Shown here: positions 40,908 to 48,175 of the stretch, piece by piece
Layout of the letters: every line of letters begins with the position of its first letter
Position numbering within the stretch: position 1 is the stretch's first letter
Notes under the pieces: generated by a model
Database searches by the model: none
What the model saw: the letters and a program-made list of their open reading frames with translations, nothing else
Told to the model about the DNA's origin: nothing
Assembly (NCBI GenBank): GCA_036675265.1
Contig: JAKFFJ010000016.1
Location: forward strand, 1 to 64,000
Reading direction: 5' to 3'
Length of the DNA stretch: 64,000 nt
Origin: CAMPJU01 sp036675265
Lineage (GTDB): Bacteria > Pseudomonadota > Gammaproteobacteria > Xanthomonadales > Xanthomonadaceae
Position numbers and translations under genes: made by a program

Positions 40908-41591
40908 GTGGACGCCGTCCCGACCGATGCGGCTTCGGCCGCTGCCGCGGCGGATCGCCTCAAGATCGCGGAAATATTCCTGTCGTTGCAGGGCGAAGCC
41001 CGCGATGCCGGGTGGCCGACGGTGTTCGTGCGGCTGACCGGCTGTCCGTTGCGCTGCCAGTACTGCGATACGGCCTACGCCTTCCACGGCGGGCAATGGC
41101 GCGACATCGACGGGATCCTCGGCGAAGTCGCGGCGCACGGCGTGCGCCATGTCTGCGTCACCGGCGGCGAACCGCTGGCCCAGAAGCGATGCCTCTCGCT
41201 GCTGGCGAGGCTGTGCGATGCAGGACATGCGGTGTCGCTCGAGACGTCGGGTGCGATCGACATCGCCGCGGTCGATCCGCGCGTGTCCCGGGTGCTCGAC
41301 ATCAAGACGCCGGGTTCGGGGGAAGTGCAGCGCAACCTGTGGGAGAACCTGCCGCTGCTCACGCGCCATGACCAGGTGAAGTTCGTGCTGTGCTCGCGCG
41401 AGGACTACGAGTGGGCGAAGGCGGTGGTCGCCGAACGACGGCTGGACGAGACCTGCGACGTCCTGTTCTCCCCGAGCAAGGCCGAACTGGCGCCAACCAC
41501 GCTCGCCGACTGGATCGTTGCCGACCGGTTGCCCGTGCGTTTCCAGGTCCAGTTGCACAAGCTGCTCTGGAACGACGAGCCGGGCCGATGA
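40908..41591 (+). CDS. queE: 7-carboxy-7-deazaguanine synthase
   Basis: The 227-residue radical SAM enzyme has the CX3CX2C cluster motif at C46, C50 and C53 (GCPLRCQYCDT) and the family TGGEPL segment. It converts 6-carboxytetrahydropterin to 7-carboxy-7-deazaguanine in queuosine synthesis. It starts with GTG immediately after the cpoB stop. Its own stop overlaps queC (ATGA). Confidence 0.95.
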   Translation: MDAVPTDAASAAAAADRLKIAEIFLSLQGEARDAGWPTVFVRLTGCPLRCQYCDTAYAFHGGQWRDIDGILGEVAAHGVRHVCVTGGEPLAQKRCLSLLARLCDAGHAVSLETSGAIDIAAVDPRVSRVLDIKTPGSGEVQRNLWENLPLLTRHDQVKFVLCSREDYEWAKAVVAERRLDETCDVLFSPSKAELAPTTLADWIVADRLPVRFQVQLHKLLWNDEPGR

Positions 41592-42280
41592 GCATGCGCC
41601 GGGCCGTGGTGCTGGTGTCGGGCGGCATGGATTCGGCGGTCGTGCTGGCGATCGCGCGCGAACAGGGCTTCGCCTGCCACGCGCTGAGCGTCGCCTACGG
41701 CCAGCGGCACACCTCGGAACTGGACGCCGCCAAGCGGGTCGCCGGCGCGCTCGGCGCGATCGAGCACAAGACGGTCGTGGTGGACCTGCGCAGCATCGGC
41801 GGGTCGGCGCTCACCGACGAGCGGATCGACGTGCCACTGGACGACGATGGCCACGTGATCGGGGCCGACATCCCCGTCACGTATGTTCCGGCGCGCAACA
41901 CGATCATGCTGTCGGTCGCACTGGGGTGGGCGGAAGTACTGGGCGCGGCCGACATCTTCTGCGGCGTCAACGCCGTCGACTATTCGGGCTACCCGGACTG
42001 CCGGCCCGAGTTCGTCGACGCGTTCGAGCGGCTGGCGAACCTGGCCACCCGCGCGGGCGTGGAGGGCGCGGGCCTGCGCGTGCACGCGCCGTTGCAACGC
42101 ATGGGCAAGGACGCGATCGTGCGCGAGGGCCTGCGCCTGGGCGTCGACTTCGCCGCCACGGTGTCGTGCTATCGCGCCGATGGCGACGGTCGCGCCTGCA
42201 GGCACTGCGATGCGTGCCGGTTGCGGGCGGACGGGTTCGCCGCCGCCGGCGTGGAAGACCCGACGCATTACGCGCCCTGA
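41588..42280 (+). CDS. queC: 7-cyano-7-deazaguanine synthase
   Basis: The 230-residue enzyme has the ATP pyrophosphatase loop SGGMDSAVVL and a C-terminal zinc site with CYRAD...CRHCDACRLR. It makes preQ0 from carboxy-deazaguanine and ammonia using ATP. The start overlaps queE, so both act in one pathway and are coupled. A tRNA-Lys gene follows. Confidence 0.95.
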   Translation: MSMRRAVVLVSGGMDSAVVLAIAREQGFACHALSVAYGQRHTSELDAAKRVAGALGAIEHKTVVVDLRSIGGSALTDERIDVPLDDDGHVIGADIPVTYVPARNTIMLSVALGWAEVLGAADIFCGVNAVDYSGYPDCRPEFVDAFERLANLATRAGVEGAGLRVHAPLQRMGKDAIVREGLRLGVDFAATVSCYRADGDGRACRHCDACRLRADGFAAAGVEDPTHYAP

Positions 42281-42282
42281 GC

Positions 42283-42288
42283 TAGAAT
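42283..42288 (+). promoter_or_regulatory. Candidate -10 element for tRNA-Lys
   Basis: TAGAAT lies 11 bases before the first base of the tRNA, just after the queC stop. A transcript start near 42295 would be normal for a tRNA. Confidence 0.4.
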
Positions 42289-42299
42289 CCGCACCCCGT

Positions 42300-42375
42300 G
42301 GGCCGTTAGCTCAGTTGGTAGAGCATCGGACTTTTAATCCGCTGGTCGATGGTTCGAATCCATCACGGCCCACCA
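42300..42375 (+). tRNA. tRNA-Lys (UUU)
   Basis: The 76-nt sequence folds as a cloverleaf. Acceptor GGGCCGT pairs with ACGGCCC, followed by discriminator A and an encoded CCA. The D-loop has AGCTCAGTTGGTAGAGC, the anticodon loop CTTTTAA gives anticodon UUU, and the T-loop has GGTTCGAATCC. Confidence 0.97.
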
Positions 42376-42382
42376 TTCCTGG

Positions 42383-44275
42383 TCAGTGACGACCGTTCGC
42401 CGGCGTGAAGTCGACCCGGCGCCGTTCGACGATGCGTTCGCCGGTGACGCGGCCTTCCACGAGTTCGTACCCCAGGAGCGCGAACACCCGGTCGCCGATG
42501 AAGATGGGGCGGGCGTTGCCGTACCAGTCGACGCAGCTCGCCCGGCATCCGTCGTCGACCTCCGCGGCGGCGGCGGAATCCAGGCGGCCCAGGCCGGCCA
42601 GCCGCAACGCGCGGTTGCGCAGGTAGAGGACGGACGCGGACAGGCGGCCATCGCCGTAGCGCAGGATCGGCAGGCCCGCGATGCCGGTGTCGTCCGAATC
42701 GGGCTTGTAGAAGAAGCCGTGCGAACGGTCTTCGCCTTGCGCGGCGTTGCGCTGGACGAACACGCTGGCGGCGCCCGCATGGTCGTCCAGCCCCACGCTG
42801 GTGAAATGCAGGTCGGGCCCGCGTGAGCCGACCAGGATCGCGTCCGTGCCCATCGCGTCGATGCGCGCCAGTCCATGCCCCAGCCTGATCGCCTGGATCG
42901 GGCCGTCCCCGGCATAACGCAGGGCATGCGCGGTCTGGGTGTCCGTGCCGTGGCGCCATGCGCCGCCGTAGACCAGCCAGTCGCCGATGAACCGGTTGTG
43001 CAGGTTGTACCGGTCGCCGTCGCCCGGGGGCAGCAGCCTGTAGGCGTCGTGCCCGGCCGCGCCCGAGCCATCACCGAACGCGTCCAGCGGCACGCGCAGC
43101 AGGGCGAGGTCGCCGGCATTGCCATGTTTGGCCCACATGCCTTCGCCGTCGCTCATGCTTCCGAGCAGGACGTTGAGGTGGCCGTCGCGTTGCAGGAACG
43201 ACATCTGGTCGATCGGGCTGCCGGTGGCGCGCAGCCCGGTGGGCGCGGCGCCGTCGAGGGGGATGCGGAACACGGAAGAGGCGTCCGGGCCCTCCGGGTC
43301 CCACGGCGCCGCCCACACGTACACCGAATCCTGCGACACGTAGAACACGCGGCCGCCCGGGCCCAGCACGGCCGTGGACTCGCACTGCATCGGCGTCGCG
43401 TCGAGCGCGCAGATGCTGACCGTATGCAACGCCAGGTCGTAGGCATCGAGCGGTGCGGCGCTGCGATAGATGCGCGATGCAGGCAGGATCCGATGGAAGT
43501 CCGCGGGTGTCGCGCCGGTGCGCCAGCGGCGCAGCGCCGGCGTGAACGCGGCGGGGTCGAGGTCATGGGTGTCGAAGTGCAGGGGCGTGTAGAACACCAG
43601 CTTGTCGCCGACCAGGCGGCTGGCGTAGTTGTTGGCGGAGTAGTAGTCGTTGCCGCGCAACTGGTACGTGTCGCGGTACGAGATGTCGCCGTCCGCGCCG
43701 AGGTCGAACAGCCCGATCTCGGTACCACCGCGCTCGTAGCTGTAACCGATCACCACGATGGTGCCGTCGCCGATGAGCATCTCGTCGTACCAGGTGCCCC
43801 GCGGATCGACGTTCGGCCCGTACGCGTCCACCGCGTCGACCTCGCGCAGGCCGTCGCCGCCGACGGCCAGGGTGAAGAGCCGGCCGCGACGCAGGACCAC
43901 CAGGTAATCGCCGTGTTTCTTGACGATCCCGCCCTCGTCGACGCCCTGGGTCTGGACGTTGGTGATGGCATCCGGGTCGGCCGGCGTGCCGGTGACCTGG
44001 ACGCTGTCGAATGACGGCTCACCGGGAGGCGGGGCTGCCGATGGCGCGGGCGGCGCCGCCGGCGGCGGGGGAATCGCGCCGGTGATCTGCGGCAGGTGCT
44101 CGCGTGCACGGCGGGCGCGCTCGCGTTCCTGGGCGGCACGGAGGTCCTCCAGGTAGGCGCGGAACTCGGCCTCGTCGGAAAACGGCTCGAGCGTGTCGCC
44201 GTCGGCGGCACGGACGTCGTGGAACCCCACGGCGCATGCGAACAGGGCGACGAGAGTGAACCGGAATGGCGACAT
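42383..44275 (-). CDS. Exported beta-propeller domain protein of unknown function
   Basis: The 630-residue protein has a signal peptide ending VRAAD. A charged helical segment (QERERARRAREHL) and a Pro-rich linker (PPPPAAPPAPSAAPPP) follow. From about residue 105 it has NVQTQGVDEGGIVKKHGDYL, the opening of the Beta_propel (PF09826) family. Blade-like repeats and a few conserved Trp/Tyr sites follow (DKLVFYTPLHFDTH, GRVFYVSQDSVYVWA). The family has no known activity. Two cysteines in GCRASCVD probably form a disulfide. It is flanked by tRNA-Lys and recQ on opposite orientation to the que genes. Confidence 0.8.
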   Translation of the reverse strand: MSPFRFTLVALFACAVGFHDVRAADGDTLEPFSDEAEFRAYLEDLRAAQERERARRAREHLPQITGAIPPPPAAPPAPSAAPPPGEPSFDSVQVTGTPADPDAITNVQTQGVDEGGIVKKHGDYLVVLRRGRLFTLAVGGDGLREVDAVDAYGPNVDPRGTWYDEMLIGDGTIVVIGYSYERGGTEIGLFDLGADGDISYRDTYQLRGNDYYSANNYASRLVGDKLVFYTPLHFDTHDLDPAAFTPALRRWRTGATPADFHRILPASRIYRSAAPLDAYDLALHTVSICALDATPMQCESTAVLGPGGRVFYVSQDSVYVWAAPWDPEGPDASSVFRIPLDGAAPTGLRATGSPIDQMSFLQRDGHLNVLLGSMSDGEGMWAKHGNAGDLALLRVPLDAFGDGSGAAGHDAYRLLPPGDGDRYNLHNRFIGDWLVYGGAWRHGTDTQTAHALRYAGDGPIQAIRLGHGLARIDAMGTDAILVGSRGPDLHFTSVGLDDHAGAASVFVQRNAAQGEDRSHGFFYKPDSDDTGIAGLPILRYGDGRLSASVLYLRNRALRLAGLGRLDSAAAAEVDDGCRASCVDWYGNARPIFIGDRVFALLGYELVEGRVTGERIVERRRVDFTPANGRH

Positions 44276-44353
44276 GGGATCCCCTGGACGAGATGACCGG
44301 GATGGTCGACGGTGCTGGTTGTGGTTACGTGTTTCGCGGCCAGGACCGGCCGA

Positions 44354-46225
44354 TCATGCCATGGCTCCGCCGACCGCCTGCCGCGCCGTCGCGAGCGCTT
44401 CCAGCACCTCGGCACCATAGCGCTCGAGCTTGCGGTCGCCGACCCCGTTGATGTCGCGGAGGGCCGCGAGTCCGGCAGGATCCGCGAGCGCGATCGCGCG
44501 CAGCGTCGCATCGTGGAAGATCACGTAGGCCGGGACGTTCTGTTCGCGCGCCGCCCCGGCGCGCCATTCGCGCAACGCATCGAAGCGGCCCGATGCCTCG
44601 GCCGGCAGGTCCGCCAGTGGGGCGTCCGCCCTGCGTCCGGCGCGACTGCGCTTCCGGTCCCGCGCGGGGGGTTCCAGTCGCATCGACAGGGTGCGCCGGC
44701 CCTTCAGCACGTCCTCGCTCGCCGCGGTCAGTCGCAACGCACCGTGCCCCTCGACATCGACGTCGAGGACGCCCGCGGCCACCAGTTGCCGGAAGATGCT
44801 GCGCCACTGGCCGGCATCGAGGTCCGCGCCGATGCCGTAGGTGCTGAGCGCGTCATGCCCGAACTGGCGGGCCTTTGCGGTGTCCGCGCCCCGCAGCACG
44901 TCGACCAGGTGCGCCGCACCGAACCGTTGGCCGGTCCGGTACACGCAGGACAGCGCCTTCTGCGCGGCGACCGTGCCGTCCCAGGTCGCGGGGGGCTGCA
45001 GGCAGTTGTCGCAGTTGCCGCACTGCCCCGGGTGCGACTCGCCGAAATACGCCAGCAACTGCTGGCGCCGGCAGGCCGTCGACTCGCAGTAGCCCAGCAG
45101 GGCATCGAGCTTGCGTCGCTCCAGGCGCTTGCGTTCCTCGCCCGCATCGCCGTCCTCGATCATCCGCCGCAACAGCACCGCGTCGCCCAGGCCGTAGGCC
45201 AGCCAGGCGTCGGCCGGATCGCCGTCGCGCCCGGCGCGGCCGGTCTCCTGGTAATAGCCCTCGATCGACTTGGGCAGGTCCAGGTGCGCCACGAAGCGCA
45301 CGTCCGGCTTGTCGATGCCCATGCCGAACGCGATGGTCGCGACCATCACCACGCCGTCCTCCTGGAGGAACCGGCGCTGGTTGGCGGCCCGCACGCCTGC
45401 ATCCAGGCCCGCGTGGTACGGCAGCGCCTTGAACCCCTGTGCCGCCAGGTATTCCGCCGTCGCATCGACCTTCCGGCGGGACAGGCAGTACACGATGCCG
45501 CTGGCGCCTCGCCGCTCCTCCAGGAAGGCCAGCAGTTGCCGCCGCCCGTCCTCCTTCGAGGCCACGCCGTAACGGATGTTGGGCCGGTCGAAGGACCCCA
45601 CGAACGTTCGGGCGTCCTCCAGCCGGAGCCGCTCGACGATCTCGCGCCGGGTCGGGGTATCGGCGGTGGCCGTCAACGCGATCCGCGGCACCTCCGGCCA
45701 GCGTTCGTGCAGCACGGTGAGCTCGCGGTATTCCGGCCGGAAGTCATGGCCCCATTGCGAGACGCAATGCGCCTCGTCGATCGCGAACAGGGCAATCCGG
45801 GACTGGTCCAGCAGGCCCAGGAACCGGGGCGTCAGCAGGCGTTCGGGGGCGACGTAGAGCAGCTCCAGCGCGCCGTCCAGGAGCTGGCGCTCGACGGACG
45901 CGGCCTCGCTGGCCGACAGGCTGGAATTGAGGCAGGCGGCCGCGACGCCGAGCTGTCGCAGGGCCTCCACCTGGTCCTGCATGAGCGCGATGAGCGGCGA
46001 GACGACGATGCCTGTGCCTGGCCGGAGCAGGGCAGGCAACTGATAGCACAGGGATTTTCCGCCGCCGGTCGGCATCAGCACCAGTGCGTCGCGGCCCTCG
46101 ATGAGACAATCGACGACCGCCGCCTGGTCACCCCGGAACTGGGCGAAGCCGAAAATGTGACGCAGTTCCCGAAGTGGGCTTCCGGTCGTCAGGGGAGCGA
46201 CGGAAACGTGATCTGAATCACGCAT
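44354..46225 (-). CDS. recQ: ATP-dependent DNA helicase RecQ
   Basis: The 623-residue protein has the SF2 helicase core: Walker A LMPTGGGKSLCYQLP, DEAH box IDEAHCVSQWGHDFR, and motif VI YYQETGRAGRDG. The RQC zinc site follows (CRRQQLLAYFGE...CGNCDNC), and the C-terminal HRDC domain has REQNVPAYVIFHDATL. It unwinds recombination and stalled-fork structures. The start is divergent from the surface-protein cluster. Confidence 0.96.
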   Translation of the reverse strand: MRDSDHVSVAPLTTGSPLRELRHIFGFAQFRGDQAAVVDCLIEGRDALVLMPTGGGKSLCYQLPALLRPGTGIVVSPLIALMQDQVEALRQLGVAAACLNSSLSASEAASVERQLLDGALELLYVAPERLLTPRFLGLLDQSRIALFAIDEAHCVSQWGHDFRPEYRELTVLHERWPEVPRIALTATADTPTRREIVERLRLEDARTFVGSFDRPNIRYGVASKEDGRRQLLAFLEERRGASGIVYCLSRRKVDATAEYLAAQGFKALPYHAGLDAGVRAANQRRFLQEDGVVMVATIAFGMGIDKPDVRFVAHLDLPKSIEGYYQETGRAGRDGDPADAWLAYGLGDAVLLRRMIEDGDAGEERKRLERRKLDALLGYCESTACRRQQLLAYFGESHPGQCGNCDNCLQPPATWDGTVAAQKALSCVYRTGQRFGAAHLVDVLRGADTAKARQFGHDALSTYGIGADLDAGQWRSIFRQLVAAGVLDVDVEGHGALRLTAASEDVLKGRRTLSMRLEPPARDRKRSRAGRRADAPLADLPAEASGRFDALREWRAGAAREQNVPAYVIFHDATLRAIALADPAGLAALRDINGVGDRKLERYGAEVLEALATARQAVGGAMA

Positions 46226-46260
46226 TTGCGGGGTATTCCATTCATGTTACCGGATGGATT

Positions 46261-46294
46261 TCACGTTTGACATAGTGCTAAAGTCACGTTTAAC
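46261..46294 (+). promoter_or_regulatory. Direct repeat and putative promoter of the DUF11 cluster
   Basis: TCACGTTTGAC (46261-46271) and TCACGTTTAAC (46284-46294) are 23 bases apart centre to centre, about two helical turns, which suggests a regulator dimer or tandem binding. TTGACA inside the first copy could act as a -35, with TTTAAC in the second as a poor -10. The factor is unknown. Confidence 0.4.
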
Positions 46295-46346
46295 GAAACC
46301 TTGACTTGTCCGTACGGGACCTGTCGGGGTGGGAAAAGGGGACCAC

Positions 46347-46426
46347 TGCGACAGTCCGAGTGGGACGTCCGTCGCAGTCCGCGCAGGAGCGATCACCGTC
46401 AAGCAACCGACCGACGCATGGTCGGT
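46347..46426 (+). promoter_or_regulatory. Structured 5' leader upstream of the DUF11 cluster
   Basis: A nested stem-loop forms from TGCGAC (46347) pairing GTCGCA (46371), with GTCC/GGAC inside. A second stem, ACCGACC (46406) with GGTCGGT (46420), is flanked by direct copies of TCAAGCAA (46399, 46429). The leader from the putative promoter to the ATG is about 150 nt and lacks a clear Shine-Dalgarno. It matches no riboswitch class I can name. Confidence 0.35.
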
Positions 46427-46450
46427 GCTCAAGCAAGAGTGTGCCATCGC

Positions 46451-46948
46451 ATGAACACCATCGACGTACTCGGAATTGTTCGGAAGCAGCGGTGGGCGCT
46501 TGGCGCCGCCGCGTTGCTGTGCGCGGCCGTCGTCAATGCGCAAGGCGCTTTCGAGGTCAAGGGCGCGGTCTTCCAGGACATCGAAGTGCGGACCCCGGAA
46601 GGCGAGGTCGAGACGAAGCGCGTACCGGTCGCGACCGTCGTGCCCGGCAATGAAGTGATCTACGAGATCACCTACGTCAACCAGGGCGATGCACCCATCA
46701 CCGAGGTGGCCATCAACAATCCGGTGCCGCCGCAACTGGCGTTTGTCGACGTCGAAGGCGCCCCGTACACGGCGGTATCGGTGGACGGCGGGCAGGCCTT
46801 TGGCGCGCTGGCCGAGTTGACGGTTCCGGCGGACGACGGACGCGAGCGCCCGGCACAGCCCGCCGACGTCACCCATCTTCGCTGGGTGCTCGGCGTCGTC
46901 GCACCAGGCAGCAACGGGAAGGTCGCGTTCAGGGCCCGGGTCAAGTAA
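46451..46948 (+). CDS. Small exported DUF11-like protein
   Basis: The 165-residue protein has a signal peptide (ALGAAALLCAAVVNAQG, cleavage near residue 31). One DUF11-type beta-sandwich follows, with VVPGNEVIYEITYVNQGDAP and INNPVPPQLAFV. The C-terminus is DVTHLRWVLGVVAPGSNG...RARVK. It resembles the last domain of the giant protein at 53518 (SVTHLRVNPGGVFAADGG...RVRVE). It is the first gene of the surface cluster. Function is not known; a stand-alone surface or pilus-like subunit is possible. Confidence 0.8.
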   Translation: MNTIDVLGIVRKQRWALGAAALLCAAVVNAQGAFEVKGAVFQDIEVRTPEGEVETKRVPVATVVPGNEVIYEITYVNQGDAPITEVAINNPVPPQLAFVDVEGAPYTAVSVDGGQAFGALAELTVPADDGRERPAQPADVTHLRWVLGVVAPGSNGKVAFRARVK

Positions 46949-47021
46949 CCACTCCAGCACCACGCCACATCCATTCCGGTCGCGGAACACCGGTTGAGAC
47001 ACACCAGGGGGGAACCTTTAC

Positions 47022-48110
47022 ATGAAGCGGAATTCGATCAAGCTGCTGACCGCAGCCCTGCTCCTTGCGGGCGCACAGCAAGCCTTCGCCGAGGGCACCA
47101 CGGCCGGCACCGACATCATCAGCACCGCGACGGTCGACTACAAGATCAGTGGCGTGTCGCAGGCGACGTTGAATCCGACCTACACGCCCTTCGAGGTCGA
47201 CCGCCGGGTCAACCTGACCGTCACGCTCGACACGTTGACGAAGAATGTCGCGCCGAACGCGCAGGACCAGGTGCTGGAGTTCACGGTCACCAACGGCACC
47301 AACGATGTCATCGACGTCGGACTGGGGGTGCTGGGGGTGCTGAACGGTTCGGGCGACGATTTCGATCCGACCGGGTTGGCCTACTACGTCGAAAGCGGCG
47401 CGGTGGCCGGTTTCGATCCGACGGACGTCAGCGCGGCGATCACGTATATCGACGAACTCGGCGCGGACCTGACGAAGAAGGTCTACGTCGTCGGCGACAT
47501 TCCTGCCGGGCTCGCGGATGCGTTGACCGGCCAGGTCGTCCTGACGGCGACCGCCCTGGAGGGTGGTACCGGCAGCACCCAGGGTGCTGCCCTGGTAGCG
47601 GATACCGATGCCAATGATCCCGCGGTGGTCGAGAACGTGTTCGGCGACGCGCAAGGCGCGACGGACGGGGCCACTCCGGATGGCAAGCACAGTGCCGCTG
47701 GCACCTACACGGTCGACACGACGACGATCAACGTCAGCAAGACCTCGACCGTCATCACCGACCCCTTCAACTTGACGACCAACCCCAAGGCGATTCCGGG
47801 CGCGACGATCCAGTTCTGCATCCTGGTGGATAACACCGGTGCGACTGCTGCCACCGAAGTCAAGGTCGACGACCCGATTCCCACCGGCACGACGTATGTC
47901 GCCCAGAGCATCAAGGTGGGCGTTGAGTGCAATACGTATGACACCACTGCGGTCGCCGAGGACGACGATACGACCGACACCGCCGGTGAGGAAACTGACG
48001 GCACCAGCGGGAGTTGGGATGGCTCGACGATCCACACGCAGGTGACCAACCTGAACGGTGCCACGAAAACGGCGACGATGTTCCGCGTCAAGATCAACGG
48101 AACACCCTGA
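47022..48110 (+). CDS. Exported DUF11-domain protein
   Basis: The 362-residue acidic, Thr-rich protein has a signal peptide (LLTAALLLAGAQQAFA). It has two beta-sandwich-like domains. The first opens with TATVDYKISGVSQATLNPTY. The second has TDPFNLTTNPKAIPGATIQF, then VDDPIPTGTTYVAQ, and ends FRVKINGTP. The DPFN..NPKAIPGA signature recurs in the last domain of the giant protein (DPLN..NPKAVPGA). An acidic Asp/Thr loop near the end suggests metal binding or flexibility. It has no cell-wall anchor motif. A hairpin separates it from the barrel gene. Confidence 0.82.
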   Translation: MKRNSIKLLTAALLLAGAQQAFAEGTTAGTDIISTATVDYKISGVSQATLNPTYTPFEVDRRVNLTVTLDTLTKNVAPNAQDQVLEFTVTNGTNDVIDVGLGVLGVLNGSGDDFDPTGLAYYVESGAVAGFDPTDVSAAITYIDELGADLTKKVYVVGDIPAGLADALTGQVVLTATALEGGTGSTQGAALVADTDANDPAVVENVFGDAQGATDGATPDGKHSAAGTYTVDTTTINVSKTSTVITDPFNLTTNPKAIPGATIQFCILVDNTGATAATEVKVDDPIPTGTTYVAQSIKVGVECNTYDTTAVAEDDDTTDTAGEETDGTSGSWDGSTIHTQVTNLNGATKTATMFRVKINGTP

Positions 48111-48132
48111 CCGATCCCTGCGGTCCCTGGGT

Positions 48133-48156
48133 CTTTCGAGGCTGACGCCTCGAAGG
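48133..48156 (+). other. Intergenic stem-loop in the DUF11 cluster
   Basis: TTCGAGGC-TGAC-GCCTCGAA forms a perfect eight-base-pair stem with a four-base loop between the 362-residue protein and the barrel gene. There is no T-run, so it could be an mRNA processing or stability element that sets the protein ratio. Confidence 0.5.
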
Positions 48157-48175
48157 ACCGGACGCCGGTGCCCAT

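Noticed and set aside
46299..46450. Cyclic-di-GMP (GEMM) riboswitch in the cluster leader
   Set aside because: The conserved GEMM core sequences are not visible. The leader is kept only as an unnamed structured element.
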